Of a DNA stretch of 64,000 nucleotides, positions 16,323 through 25,456 are shown piece after piece. The position numbers were made by a program, and so were the translations under genes. Numbering within the stretch: the first letter of the stretch is position 1; every line of letters begins with the position of its first letter. This DNA comes from Motiliproteus sp. (GTDB lineage Bacteria > Pseudomonadota > Gammaproteobacteria > Pseudomonadales > Balneatricaceae), in assembly GCA_026196225.1 (NCBI GenBank), contig JAPHRD010000003.1:1-64000 (forward strand), read 5' to 3'. The notes under the pieces were generated by a model, which searched no databases, was not told the origin of the DNA, and saw nothing but the letters and a program-made list of their open reading frames with translations.

Positions 16323-16924
16323 CTCCCGGTTTTGAGCGACTACCGCTTGCGGATGCGGAATGTTACTACTGGCCTCATTTTCTCGACTCAGTGCAGGCCG
16401 ACCGACTACTAACCGAACTGATCGACACCCTAAAATGGCAACAGGACAACATACGTATGTTTGGCCGCTCCGTTGCCATCCCCCGGCTACAGGCCTGGTA
16501 CGGAGATAAAGGTTGCAGCTATACCTATTCAGGCCTGCAGATGAAGCCCCACGCCTGGGATCCTCTGCTCAAGGATATCAAAGCGCAGGTTGAACACCAC
16601 TGCCATCAGCAATTTAACGCGGTACTGGCCAACCTCTACCGACATGGTCAGGACAGTATGGGATGGCACTGCGATAATGAACCGGAACTGGGTACCAAGC
16701 CTATTCTGGCGTCGGTGACCCTGGGCGCAGAAAGACGATTCTGTTTACGCCATAAGGGTGACAAAAGCCATAACTTTGAACTCTGCTTGCAGCACGGATC
16801 GCTGTTGTTGATGGCTGGCGCCACCCAGCAGCATTGGCTTCACTCCATTCCCAAGAAAAAAGGGTTGCAAGCGCCTCGAATCAATCTCACCTTTCGGCAG
16901 GTTCTGGTCGAGAAATCCAGCTAG
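16289..16924 (+). CDS. alkB: AlkB-like 2-oxoglutarate/Fe(II) dioxygenase
   Basis: A ~211-residue DNA dealkylation dioxygenase, closer to the ALKBH2-type short proteins than to E. coli AlkB. Iron ligands are the HCD of GWHCDNEPELG (about residues 128-130) and the distal His of QQHWLHSIPK (about 188). RINLTFR provides the 2-oxoglutarate-binding Arg residues. The substrate-lid segment RLQAWYGDKGCSYTYSGL is also characteristic. It would directly reverse 1-methyladenine and 3-methylcytosine. The annotated GTG start overlaps the preceding gene; a second GTG at 16307 is an alternative start. Confidence 0.88.
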   Translation: MHRHSNVVAKLAPGFERLPLADAECYYWPHFLDSVQADRLLTELIDTLKWQQDNIRMFGRSVAIPRLQAWYGDKGCSYTYSGLQMKPHAWDPLLKDIKAQVEHHCHQQFNAVLANLYRHGQDSMGWHCDNEPELGTKPILASVTLGAERRFCLRHKGDKSHNFELCLQHGSLLLMAGATQQHWLHSIPKKKGLQAPRINLTFRQVLVEKSS

Positions 16925-17004
16925 AGCGACAAAAAGCCCCCTGCATTTGACGGCCACTCCCTGTACCATGTCGGGGTGCTTAATTCAGTTCTAAGGAAAT
17001 CACC

Positions 17005-18366
17005 TTGGTAGAAAACGCCAACCCTATCGTCAGCGTTAGCGAACTTAATCATCAAGCTCGAATGTTGCTAGAACGCGGCTTCTCCATGATCACGGTCGAA
17101 GGGGAAATTTCTAATTTTGTCTGCCCCAGTTCCGGCCATTGGTACTTCTCACTAAAAGACAATCAAGCCCAGGTCAGATGCGCGCTGTTTCGCAATCGAA
17201 ACCGTTTTCTAAAGTACCGTCCTAAAAATGGTGACCAGGTCCGTTTGCGAGCAAAAGTCAGCCTTTACGAAGGTCGTGGCGAGTTTCAGCTGATCGGGGA
17301 TTACCTAGAGGAAGCCGGCGCCGGTGCCTTGCAGGCTGCCTACGAAGCGCTGAAATCAAAGCTTCAAATTGAAGGCTTGTTCGATCCAGACTATAAACAA
17401 CCACTGCCGGATGTGGCCAAGCATATTGGCGTCATTACCTCCCCTACCGGCGCAGCGGTGCGAGATATCATCAGCGTCCTGAATCGCCGCTTTCCTTCAT
17501 TACCCGTCTCTCTCTATCCAGCAGCGGTGCAGGGAGAAGAAGCCCCCCAACAGCTAATCAAAGCGCTGCAGTTTGCCAACCGAGACGGTCGTTGCGATGT
17601 TTTAATTTTAGGTCGTGGCGGTGGATCCCTGGAAGACCTTTGGGCCTTCAATAACGAAACCCTGGCTCGCGCTATCCACGCCAGTGATATTCCGGTAGTC
17701 AGCGCCGTCGGCCATGAGGTGGATTTCAGCATCGCCGATTTTGTCGCCGATGTTCGCGCTCCAACACCTTCGGCAGCAGCAGAATTGGTCAGTCCCGACC
17801 GAGAGTATCTGCTAGGGCGTTTCGGCTACTATGAAGAAATCCTGGAAAAGCAGCTACAACGTCGACTGCAGCTTAACCAACTGCAATTGGATAATCTCGG
17901 TAAACGGCTACGCCATCCTGGCCAACAGCTACAGGACAAGGCACAGAAACTAGACGGCCTGGAGCTACGACTCAATCGTATCCTGGACCAACGATTGGAA
18001 GCCTCCCAGGCGAAGCTCGAAAACCTGCAACGGCGCCTTAGCGGACAGTCTCCCGGCGTTGCAATCTCACAACTGGAACAAAGCACGACCCAACTGGGTC
18101 AGAGACTGCAACGGGCGATGGCCCAAAGCCTTGAACGCAAAAAGTTGCAGTTGGCCGGCCAAACCCATGGACTCCAGGCTGTTAGCCCACTGGCGACGCT
18201 GGATCGAGGCTACGCCATCGTCACCGACAGTGAGGGAAGCGTCCTCACAGATTCGGGCCAGCAACAGCCTGGGCAACAGATCCAGGCACGCTTAGCCAAA
18301 GGACGTTTGCAATGCGAGATTATTGCCGTCAGCCCTGAGACAGAACACAAGGAACAGACTTCATGA
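17005..18366 (+). CDS. xseA: Exodeoxyribonuclease VII large subunit
   Basis: A 453-residue large subunit of exonuclease VII, which degrades single-stranded DNA from both ends together with XseB. The N-terminal OB-fold (SVSELNHQARMLLERGFSMI, residues 9-28, then WYFSLKDNQAQVRCALF) is followed by the catalytic core with GVITSPTGAAVRDIISVLNRR, LILGRGGGSLEDLWAFN and SAVGHEVDFSIADFVADVRAPTP. A long coiled-coil region covers about 270-390. TTG is used as start behind AAGGA. xseB is not adjacent. The last 4 nt overlap the M23 peptidase gene. Confidence 0.95.
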   Translation: MVENANPIVSVSELNHQARMLLERGFSMITVEGEISNFVCPSSGHWYFSLKDNQAQVRCALFRNRNRFLKYRPKNGDQVRLRAKVSLYEGRGEFQLIGDYLEEAGAGALQAAYEALKSKLQIEGLFDPDYKQPLPDVAKHIGVITSPTGAAVRDIISVLNRRFPSLPVSLYPAAVQGEEAPQQLIKALQFANRDGRCDVLILGRGGGSLEDLWAFNNETLARAIHASDIPVVSAVGHEVDFSIADFVADVRAPTPSAAAELVSPDREYLLGRFGYYEEILEKQLQRRLQLNQLQLDNLGKRLRHPGQQLQDKAQKLDGLELRLNRILDQRLEASQAKLENLQRRLSGQSPGVAISQLEQSTTQLGQRLQRAMAQSLERKKLQLAGQTHGLQAVSPLATLDRGYAIVTDSEGSVLTDSGQQQPGQQIQARLAKGRLQCEIIAVSPETEHKEQTS

Positions 18367-19193
18367 AATCACTCGTCAGCGCCCTACTGTTAACCTTTCT
18401 GGCGTTCAACAGTTACGGTTTGGAACTCCCCAAACAAGCAGCCGTTGCCGGGGGGATTGTCCATATCCCGCTGCAGGGAAATAGCTCAACGCCTCCAAAG
18501 GTAATCTACAACAAGCACCGGGTAATGGTTGTTCCCAGTCACAACACCCCTTATCAGGCCAAAGTCGATTGGGTCGCTTTAGTGGGCATCCCTCTCAGCG
18601 CCAAAACAGGTCAACAGACGTTGACTGTGGATGGGAAAAAACAACATTTCAAGATTCAGGGTAAGCAGTACAAGGAACAGCGCCTGACTATCAAAAACAA
18701 GCGCAAAGTAAATCCGAATCCGCTGGATATGAAACGTATCAATCGCGAGAAGAAAGAGATCATCACTGCCATCGCCAGCTGGACTGATACCGACACCCCT
18801 GCGACTCAACTGCTGAAACCAGCCAAAGGGCCTTACAGCAGCCCATTCGGGCTACGACGCTTTTTCAATAACCAACCTCGCAAACCACACAGTGGTCTAG
18901 ACATCGCAGCCCCTAAAGGTTCACCCATTATCGCCCCCGCCCCTGGCAAAGTAGTAGCAACCGGCGATTACTTCTTTAATGGCCGCACCGTCATTCTTGA
19001 CCACGGACAGGGCCTGACCACCATGTACTGTCATATGGATCAAATCCATGTGAAATTGGGTCAACTCATCCCTCAAGGAGAACAGCTCGGAACTATCGGC
19101 TCCACTGGCAGGGTAACCGGTCCCCACCTTCATTGGGGCGTCAGCTTGAATAATGCCCGTATCGACCCCATGTTAATGATGGTTGAACAGTAA
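18363..19193 (+). CDS. Secreted M23-family peptidase (LysM-less endopeptidase-like)
   Basis: A 276-residue exported zinc endopeptidase that probably cuts peptidoglycan cross-links or regulates amidases in the periplasm. A signal peptide covers about residues 1-19 (MKSLVSALLLTFLAFNSYG). The C-terminal peptidase domain (about 160-275) has all metal ligands: HSGLDIAAPKG (His and Asp), HMD in the MYCHMDQIH segment and GPHLHWG (HLH). The N-terminal half is a beta-rich domain without LysM. ATGA overlap with xseA suggests translational coupling, although the functions differ. Confidence 0.92.
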   Translation: MKSLVSALLLTFLAFNSYGLELPKQAAVAGGIVHIPLQGNSSTPPKVIYNKHRVMVVPSHNTPYQAKVDWVALVGIPLSAKTGQQTLTVDGKKQHFKIQGKQYKEQRLTIKNKRKVNPNPLDMKRINREKKEIITAIASWTDTDTPATQLLKPAKGPYSSPFGLRRFFNNQPRKPHSGLDIAAPKGSPIIAPAPGKVVATGDYFFNGRTVILDHGQGLTTMYCHMDQIHVKLGQLIPQGEQLGTIGSTGRVTGPHLHWGVSLNNARIDPMLMMVEQ

Positions 19194-19254
19194 ACAGTCG
19201 CCAGCACGAAGCTGGTATAGTCACGTATTTTTTATCAAACCAAGAGCAGGATCC

Positions 19255-19875
19255 ATGTCCGAACAACCCACACTGAACACAAACGAAGAGATCGTCAGCT
19301 ACGGCATCGGCCGCAATATGGGCGACCAACTAAAAGCTAACCGCATCGATGGTCTGAACATTGAGCTGGTTAAAGCAGGTCTGGCAGATGCGTTTGCCGA
19401 TATCGCTCCACCAGTAAGCGAAGCCCAACTGCAAGCCGCTTTCCAAGAGCTACAGGAAAAGATGCAAGCCCGTGCCCAGGAAGAAGCCGAGAAAGCCTCT
19501 GAAGTTGGCGTTCAATACCTGGAAGAAAATGCCAAGCGTGACGGCGTTCAGGTGACTGAGTCTGGTCTCCAATACGAAGTTCTGGTTGAAGGTAATGGCG
19601 AAAAGCCAGATCAGTCTTCCACCGTTCGCACTCACTACCACGGCACCTTTACCAACGGCCAGGTATTCGACAGCTCCGTAGAGCGCGGCGAGCCTGCAGA
19701 GTTCCCGGTTAACGGTGTAATCTCCGGTTGGACCGAAGCCCTCCAATTAATGAGCGTTGGTTCCAAGTGGAAGTTATTCGTACCTTCTCAGCTGGCTTAC
19801 GGTGCACAGGGTGCTGGTTCAATCCCTCCTCACTCCACCCTGGTATTCGAAGTCGAGCTACTGGCAATCGTTTAA
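19255..19875 (+). CDS. fklB: FKBP-type peptidyl-prolyl isomerase FklB
   Basis: A 206-residue FKBP22-type prolyl isomerase. The N-terminal helical dimerisation domain (EEIVSYGIGRNMGDQLKANRI, about residues 10-30, to ~80) is followed by a long helix and the C-terminal FKBP domain (about 110-206) with VRTHYHGTFTNGQVFDSS, GVISGWTEALQLM and IPPHSTLVFEVELL. The ATG at 19255 is used because AGCAGGA lies just upstream and family members begin here. There is no signal peptide, so the protein is cytoplasmic or at most weakly exported. A hairpin CCAGC/GGTCG-type dyad lies at 19201-19215. Confidence 0.94.
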   Translation: MSEQPTLNTNEEIVSYGIGRNMGDQLKANRIDGLNIELVKAGLADAFADIAPPVSEAQLQAAFQELQEKMQARAQEEAEKASEVGVQYLEENAKRDGVQVTESGLQYEVLVEGNGEKPDQSSTVRTHYHGTFTNGQVFDSSVERGEPAEFPVNGVISGWTEALQLMSVGSKWKLFVPSQLAYGAQGAGSIPPHSTLVFEVELLAIV

Positions 19876-19893
19876 TCGAGGACCAGTCAATCA

Positions 19894-20664
19894 ATGAAAC
19901 TCCACTATAAAGTCTCAGGCAAAGGTGAACCTCTAGTAATCTTGCATGGACTGTTCGGCTCTCTTGATAACTGGCGTGGCCAGGTCAAGGCACTATCTGA
20001 ACACTACCAGGTATATACCGTTGATCTGCGTAATCACGGCTTATCCCCCTGGTCAAGTGGGATGGACTATCCATCCATTCGTGACGACTTGGTGGAATTT
20101 CTTGATGACCACAGCCTGGAGCAAGTACTGCTCCTAGGCCATTCGATGGGTGGTAAAGCAGCCATGCAACTTGCTCTGGACCACCCACTACGAATTCGCA
20201 AGCTGATCGTGGTGGATATCGCACCCGTGCGCTACCCACCCGGTCATAACGAAGTTTTCCAGGGGCTTTTCAACGTCGATCTAAAGCATGTTCAATCTCG
20301 CAAAGATGCCGACGCAGCTTTGGCTGAGTATGTTGATGAGGTAGGTGTACGCCAGTTTCTACTGATGAATCTCTATCGAGATCACAACCACTTCGCCTGG
20401 CGCATGAACTTAGATGGTCTAAACAAGGCCTACGACGATATTGCCGACGCTCCCGAAAGTCACCATAACCACTATGATGGCCCCACCCTGTTTATCAAAG
20501 GTGGAGCTTCTGATTACATTCAGGAATCCCATCGCAGCAAGATTTTGCATCTTTTTCCAAAAGTGAAAGCAAGAGTGATGGATGGAGTGGGTCACTGGCC
20601 CCACGCAGAAAAGCCCGCAGCCTTTACCAAGTTGGTTCTGCGCTACTTGCAACAACCGGACTAA
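19894..20664 (+). CDS. ybfF: Alpha/beta hydrolase, YbfF esterase family
   Basis: A 256-residue esterase of the YbfF family, thought to hydrolyse short acyl esters including acyl-CoA-like substrates. Catalytic triad positions are visible: nucleophile Ser in GHSMGGKA (about residue 89), the oxyanion strand LHGLFGSLDNWR near 17, and the C-terminal His in GVGHWPHAEKP (about 234). Asp is likely in KGGASDYI. The gene begins 18 nt after fklB, so the two are likely cotranscribed. It converges with the SprA-type gene across 24 nt. Confidence 0.9.
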   Translation: MKLHYKVSGKGEPLVILHGLFGSLDNWRGQVKALSEHYQVYTVDLRNHGLSPWSSGMDYPSIRDDLVEFLDDHSLEQVLLLGHSMGGKAAMQLALDHPLRIRKLIVVDIAPVRYPPGHNEVFQGLFNVDLKHVQSRKDADAALAEYVDEVGVRQFLLMNLYRDHNHFAWRMNLDGLNKAYDDIADAPESHHNHYDGPTLFIKGGASDYIQESHRSKILHLFPKVKARVMDGVGHWPHAEKPAAFTKLVLRYLQQPD

Positions 20665-20688
20665 CCGCCGACGCTAAAAAAGAATCGA

Positions 20689-21573
20689 TCAAACAACCAG
20701 ATCGAGGAAGTTACCCTGTGGATTCAGGGAATCAATCAAACCACTATCGATCAATTGCTGTTGAACGTCATTCAATCGACGATTCAGTTCCTGCAACTGA
20801 TCTGCAAACGCCTCTCTTTGTTCGCGAGATCGCTCTAGCCGTTCCTGAATGGAATCCCGGTTAGATTCAAAAGCACTAGGTTCATTACTATTGGTTGCGA
20901 AACTAGTTTCTTCGTCGGCAATGGATTCAGTCTCATCTTCGGCTACAGCCTTCGCTTCAGCTTCCAACGCCAACAGCTCAGCCTGAGCATCAACCAACAA
21001 CGCCTGGGCACTGGCGGCTACTCGCAAATCCTGCGGTGAAGGGTCTGCCGGTGCATTTGCTGCACGGATAATGGTTTCTGCCTTGTCGATAGTGGCCTGG
21101 GGATCACCAGGAACCGGCGAGGTATCTATGGAAACTTCACCGCCCGTGGCATATAAACGGCCATCAGGACTACGGGTGTACGAGAAGCTGGGTGAGCCGG
21201 CGATGCTACCGCCAGCGGCTGCGTGGGCAGCTTCGTGTGCCCTCACATCTCGATCAATAGCGGACAGCTCGCTGATCTGCTCTCGCTCTTGGCGTTGTTC
21301 GATCTCTTCACGGCTTCTGATCAGGGTAGCATCATCTTCTACGCTGACGTTGGCTTGGTTGTCGAGATTTTGAGTATCAGTGGTTTGCAACGGTGCGTTT
21401 GCCCGACCGGGCAGGGCCTGTTGCTCAGAGGATAAATTAGAATTTTCAGCTTGAAGAGAGGTTGGATTGGACGCAGCAGTACCTTGAGCTACAGTTCCAC
21501 GGAACGATAACTGGGTAGACTGATTAAGGGCCCCCTGCGCTCCGGCAAGGGAGATGCCTCCACTTTCCAGAAT
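20689..21573 (-). CDS. SprA-type putative metalloprotease (CJM1_0395 family), probable ATT or CTG start
   Basis: About 294 residues. The core RDVRAHEAAHAAAGGSIAGSPSF contains the HExxH-like HEAAH motif, followed by YATGGEVSIDTSPVPGDPQATI and PSPQDLRVAASAQALLVDAQAEL, the signature of the SprA-related putative metalloprotease family. The function is not established. Flanks are low-complexity and acidic with a C-terminal coiled coil. The first in-frame ATG/GTG/TTG is a TTG at 21390 with no ribosome-binding site. The frame is open further back to a TAA at 21598-21600, and AGGGAGG at 21585-21579 stands 5 nt before ATT (21573) and 8 nt before CTG (21570). I use the ATT. The next ORF upstream is in the same frame. 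Confidence 0.7.
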   Translation of the reverse strand: MLESGGISLAGAQGALNQSTQLSFRGTVAQGTAASNPTSLQAENSNLSSEQQALPGRANAPLQTTDTQNLDNQANVSVEDDATLIRSREEIEQRQEREQISELSAIDRDVRAHEAAHAAAGGSIAGSPSFSYTRSPDGRLYATGGEVSIDTSPVPGDPQATIDKAETIIRAANAPADPSPQDLRVAASAQALLVDAQAELLALEAEAKAVAEDETESIADEETSFATNSNEPSAFESNRDSIQERLERSREQREAFADQLQELNRRLNDVQQQLIDSGLIDSLNPQGNFLDLVV

Positions 21574-21597
21574 TTCTGCCTCCCTGAGATAAGCAAT

Positions 21598-21882
21598 TTA
21601 AGCAGTGGTGTCGATATTGAGCCCTAAGGAAGTTCCCAATACTTCATCCGCAGCGGTAACCACCTGAGTAGTTAATGCCGCCTGACCATCCGCAGAAGCG
21701 ACCTCATTAAGATTTTCTTCAACAGGCTGTACGGCTTCACTGCCACTAGACTGGCCTGTAGCCTGAACACTGTTTTCAGATTGACCTTCATTCAAAGCAT
21801 CAGCAGAAGTACGTGGCGCGCCGTCGTTTCGATTGACGCCTAAAGGTGATTGTACCGCTGTTGATATGGCTGGTATCTGCAT
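21598..21882 (-). CDS. Small low-complexity protein upstream of the SprA-type gene
   Basis: A 94-residue protein starting MQIPAISTAVQSPLG. The ATG at 21882 follows GGAG; a GTG 15 nt upstream lies inside that ribosome-binding site and is rejected. The sequence is rich in Ser, Ala, Glu, Gln and probably disordered, ending in a short amphipathic stretch VVTAADEVLGTSLGL. There are no Cys residues and no recognised family. It sits 24 nt before the proposed start of the SprA-type gene, in the same reading frame, so the two form an operon. The C-terminal pattern resembles small motility-associated proteins only vaguely. Confidence 0.6.
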   Translation of the reverse strand: MQIPAISTAVQSPLGVNRNDGAPRTSADALNEGQSENSVQATGQSSGSEAVQPVEENLNEVASADGQAALTTQVVTAADEVLGTSLGLNIDTTA

Positions 21883-21940
21883 GTTTCGATACTCCACACT
21901 GGTTGCAACGGTGACAGTATAGCCTAATTGCTAAAACTGG

Positions 21941-22636
21941 TCATTGTTTAGCCAACAGATGATTGACACCGGTCAACAGATTAGCCGCTGCCGTTTCTAC
22001 CGAAACCGACTCCATAAAAGGGATCTCGCCCAACAGCGGAGCACGAATTCGGGCTTTGAGTGTTTCCAGATTTTCTTGATAACAAGCCATCTCGAGATCA
22101 ACAGCATTAGCAACCCAGCCTGCCAAAGGCAAACCATCAGCGGCAATCGCTTCTGCGGTAAGCAAAGCATGATTGAGACAACCTAAACGCATACCCACCA
22201 CCAGAATGACAGGAGTCTGCAGCGCCTTTGGCAACTCTGAAAGGTTTTCATGACTATTTAGCGGCACGCGCCAACCACCAGCACCCTCGATAATTAGCAG
22301 GTCCTTGGGTTGCATCATCACTCCCCGACAGAATCCTACCAGCCGCTCAGCTGTTATTCGCTTGCCTTCACGGTCAGCCGCGATATGGGGAGCAATCGCC
22401 TCTTCAAAAAGTACCGGATTAACCTGCTGGTAAGGCAGTTTCTCAGTGCTGTATTCTTGCAGCAGCAGGGCATCATCGTTACAACGCCCCTGCTCGGTTT
22501 CAATCGCACCAGCCGCAATCGGCTTCAAGCCGATAGTACGCGCGCCTTGCTGCTTAGCTGCCTCCAACAATGCTGCGGCAACCAGGGTTTTTCCGGCGTC
22601 AGTATCTGTGCCGGTCACAAAATAAGATTTAGCCAA
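21941..22636 (-). CDS. bioD: Dethiobiotin synthetase
   Basis: A 231-residue ATP-dependent carboxylase-like ligase that closes the ureido ring of dethiobiotin from DAPA, CO2 and ATP. P-loop GTDTDAGKT at residues 8-16, then KPIAAGAIE, and EGAGGWRVPLN near residue 120. The length and motifs are normal. It is the last gene of bioB-F-H-C-D, starting 26 nt after bioC. No terminator is obvious in the short gap to the following gene. Confidence 0.94.
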   Translation of the reverse strand: MAKSYFVTGTDTDAGKTLVAAALLEAAKQQGARTIGLKPIAAGAIETEQGRCNDDALLLQEYSTEKLPYQQVNPVLFEEAIAPHIAADREGKRITAERLVGFCRGVMMQPKDLLIIEGAGGWRVPLNSHENLSELPKALQTPVILVVGMRLGCLNHALLTAEAIAADGLPLAGWVANAVDLEMACYQENLETLKARIRAPLLGEIPFMESVSVETAAANLLTGVNHLLAKQ

Positions 22637-22662
22637 TCTCTGACACCTCGTTAGAACGGTGG

Positions 22663-23508
22663 CTAGCGCTTTTGATAAACACCGTAGTAGATCTGATAAG
22701 TCGCCGGCAACATGCCGTTACTTTTGCGAAAATCCTCGTAGGCATTACGAAATGCCTGAATCCGCTTGCGGCCGGCGAGACCGGCAATACGCCCTTGGTT
22801 AACATTGTGGGCGCCAATACCCTTCAACTCTTCAGTCAACTGGTTAAGCCGCTGGTATTCTAATTCTATAAGCTGTTCCTGCTGCTGACGGGGCTGGTAG
22901 CCATTGGCCAACGCCTGTTGTAATTGTTGGCGGGGCTGAAAGCGATTAACGTGAACAAAGTCATCCACCTTAGCCCAGGATTGCCTTAACTCTTTAAGGG
23001 TATCCGGCCCCAGAGTAGAAAAGGCCAACATTCCCCTGGGTTTTAATACCCGTCGAATCTCGTCAAACAATCGAGGCAGATCCTCACACCATTGGATGGA
23101 AAAATTGCTAAACACCCCATCCAGACTATTGTCGGCCAAAGGTAAAGCCTCTGCGTCGGCACAAATCCAGCGGATGTTTGCATGACTGCGCTGCTGCCTG
23201 GCATAAGCCAACATCCCCTCAGCCAGATCCACCGACAATACTTCGTCGATCTGGGATTGATCGATCAGCTCGCTGGAGAAGTATCCAGTACCACTGCCAA
23301 GATCCATCACCCGACCCTGCAAGTGCCGACTAGCCTGGGACATCAGTTGATGTCCTACCTGCCGCTGAATCGCCGCCAAAGAATCATAACTCTGAGCAGC
23401 CCGACTGAATGAAGCGGCGATACTGCGCTTATCCAGTACCGAGCTGTCTGATGGGGATTGGCCCCTGGGAGAAAGACGGGGTTGAGCTGTCACACTGTTA
23501 CTAGCCAT
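22663..23508 (-). CDS. bioC: Malonyl-[acyl-carrier protein] O-methyltransferase
   Basis: A 281-residue SAM-dependent methyltransferase that methylates malonyl-ACP to start pimeloyl synthesis. SAM motif I is VMDLGSGTGYFSSEL near residue 70, with the acidic loop VLSVDLAEGML and WICADAEALPLADNSLDGVFSN. The C-terminal half holds the MLAFSTLGPDTLKELRQSW segment typical of BioC. The ATG at 23508 has AGGAG 8 nt upstream and is preferred to a TTG five codons earlier. It overlaps the bioH stop by 8 nt. Confidence 0.94.
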   Translation of the reverse strand: MASNSVTAQPRLSPRGQSPSDSSVLDKRSIAASFSRAAQSYDSLAAIQRQVGHQLMSQASRHLQGRVMDLGSGTGYFSSELIDQSQIDEVLSVDLAEGMLAYARQQRSHANIRWICADAEALPLADNSLDGVFSNFSIQWCEDLPRLFDEIRRVLKPRGMLAFSTLGPDTLKELRQSWAKVDDFVHVNRFQPRQQLQQALANGYQPRQQQEQLIELEYQRLNQLTEELKGIGAHNVNQGRIAGLAGRKRIQAFRNAYEDFRKSNGMLPATYQIYYGVYQKR

Positions 23509-24280
23509 GGACCCGCTCCTCAAACTGCAGCAAGCCCTGACTCAATTTTTGCGGATCAGAGAGCATCAACAGATGGCTGCTTTCTGCAACTGTTTCGCTT
23601 TCACCACCAATCACCTCTGCTGCTGCAGCTGGAACCAGGGCATCGTGCTCGGCAAAAAGGTGCAGGCGCGGTAGATTCAAGCTATTGAAAAGGGATCGAT
23701 AATCCTGATCCAAAAGCGCAAGAGATTCTGCCAATCGTTGCGGTGGCTGATCCTTATAAAGCTCAAACAGTGCTTTAACCTGTTTCACCAAACCCCGTGC
23801 ATCACCGTCTCCCTGGGCCATCAACATGGAAAAACGATTAAGAGTTTTTAGCCAGTTAATCTGTAACTGTTGTTGGAACTGCCGGAAAGTATCAGCGTCC
23901 ATCCCGTGAGGATAGTCACTCTGCCGCACGAAGCTGGGGTTGGTCGCCAAAGTGACCAATCCAGAGATGGGTATGCGGTCATCAGCACATAGCTGTGCAG
24001 CCACTACGCCCCCTAAAGACCATCCACAGCAGATCATCGGTTGGTGGATCTGATCAACTAATCCATCGGCTAGAATCGCCGAAACAGCCTTGAGACTGTA
24101 TTGATCTGGAAAACATGCGGCACTTCGCCCGAGACCAGGGAGATCCACTCGATAAATATGGAAATGGCTCTCCAGCAAGGGCAACAGCGGCTGCCAGATA
24201 TCGCCATGCATTCCCCAGCCGTGGATCAGCAATAGCTGCGTTGCCTGTGGATTGCCGCTAGTTTCAATGTGCAGACTCAT
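23501..24280 (-). CDS. bioH: Pimeloyl-[acyl-carrier protein] methyl ester esterase
   Basis: A 259-residue alpha/beta hydrolase that removes the methyl ester from pimeloyl-ACP so that elongation stops. Triad: Ser in [14 protein letters not shown] (about residue 86), Asp in [10 protein letters not shown] (about 212) and His in [11 protein letters not shown] (about 238). HGWGMHG forms the oxyanion region. The gene sits between bioF and bioC, as in Pseudomonas, and the ATGA overlap with bioF implies coupled translation. Confidence 0.92.
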   Translation of the reverse strand: MSLHIETSGNPQATQLLLIHGWGMHGDIWQPLLPLLESHFHIYRVDLPGLGRSAACFPDQYSLKAVSAILADGLVDQIHQPMICCGWSLGGVVAAQLCADDRIPISGLVTLATNPSFVRQSDYPHGMDADTFRQFQQQLQINWLKTLNRFSMLMAQGDGDARGLVKQVKALFELYKDQPPQRLAESLALLDQDYRSLFNSLNLPRLHLFAEHDALVPAAAAEVIGGESETVAESSHLLMLSDPQKLSQGLLQFEERVHG

Positions 24281-25446
24281 GCCAATACCTTGCGGCTGTT
24301 ATCCAAGGCGTCTAATAACTGATCGACTTGTTCCGTGCTATGAGCCGCGCTGAGGGTAACCCGCAACCGCGCACTGCCCGCAGGTACTGTGGGGGGACGA
24401 ATTGCACCGACAAAAACGCCCTGCTCCTCAAGCGCCTGACTCATTGCCATGGCCTTATCGGAATCACCAATCAAAATAGGTTGGATCGGTGTTGGCGAAT
24501 CCATTAATTCCAGTCCCAACTGCTGGGCTCCGGTCCGAAACTGTTTGATCAGCTGCTGTAGCTTTTCCCTCAAGTGACCGCCTTCACGAACCAGTTTGAG
24601 ACTGGCCAAAGTGGCCCCTGCCACGGCTGGGGGAATCGCTGTGGTGTAAATATAGGGACGAGCAAATTGGATCAGGGTCTCGATAAGCGTTTCACTGCCA
24701 GCAACAAAAGCACCCGAGGTGCCAAAAGCTTTACCCAGTGTCCCCATCAGCACAGGCACCTGTTGTTGATCCAACTGAAAATGTTCGATGCAACCAGCCC
24801 CTGTTTCTCCCAGGCAACCAAAGCCATGAGCATCATCCACCATCACCCAGGCCCCTTGCTGCTGGGCTACACGGCACAACTCAGGTAACGGGGCGATATC
24901 TCCATCCATGCTGAAAACACCATCGGTGACCACCAGTTGCCGTGGGCTGTCGTTGTGTTTGAGTTTGTTTTCCAGACTATCGACATCACTGTGTAGATAA
25001 CGTTGAAAACGGGCCCCGCTAAGAAGGCCGGCATCCAGCAGAGAGGCGTGATTAAGACGGTCTTCAAATACCGCATCAGCTTTGCCGATCAGGGCGTTGA
25101 CCGCACCCAGATTAGCCATATAGCCGGTGGAAAAAAGCAGTACTCGTGGACGACCGGTAAACTCTGCCAAGGCCTCTTCCAACTCATGATGGAGTGCACT
25201 GTGGCCATTGACCAGATGGGAGGCTCCACTGCCAACGCCAAAGCGATCCGCAGCCCGCTTGAACGCATCGCGAAGTTCTTTGCGATTGGCTAATCCCAGA
25301 TAATCATTGCTGCAAAAACCGAGATAGCGCTTACCATCGACCTGCACTTCAGGCCCTTGAGCGGATTCCAGCACCCGGCGATGACGGTACAGGTGCTGTT
25401 GCTGTCGTTCCGCCAGGGTCTGCGCTAGCCCGTCGAAGCCTGCCAT
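24277..25446 (-). CDS. bioF: 8-amino-7-oxononanoate synthase
   Basis: A 389-residue PLP enzyme that condenses pimeloyl-ACP and L-alanine with loss of CO2. Motifs are [15 protein letters not shown] near residue 45, [33 protein letters not shown] and the Schiff-base lysine in [17 protein letters not shown]. The ATG at 25446 has AAGG upstream; the longer reading frame 14 codons upstream would overlap bioB and is not needed. It follows bioB by 10 nt. Confidence 0.95.
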   Translation of the reverse strand: MAGFDGLAQTLAERQQQHLYRHRRVLESAQGPEVQVDGKRYLGFCSNDYLGLANRKELRDAFKRAADRFGVGSGASHLVNGHSALHHELEEALAEFTGRPRVLLFSTGYMANLGAVNALIGKADAVFEDRLNHASLLDAGLLSGARFQRYLHSDVDSLENKLKHNDSPRQLVVTDGVFSMDGDIAPLPELCRVAQQQGAWVMVDDAHGFGCLGETGAGCIEHFQLDQQQVPVLMGTLGKAFGTSGAFVAGSETLIETLIQFARPYIYTTAIPPAVAGATLASLKLVREGGHLREKLQQLIKQFRTGAQQLGLELMDSPTPIQPILIGDSDKAMAMSQALEEQGVFVGAIRPPTVPAGSARLRVTLSAAHSTEQVDQLLDALDNSRKVLA

Positions 25447-25456
25447 CAGTCGTACC

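Noticed and set aside
21391-21597. Frameshifted or broken metalloprotease
   Set aside because: The frame is continuously open, and a strong ribosome-binding site lies before ATT/CTG, so a non-canonical start explains the sequence better than decay.
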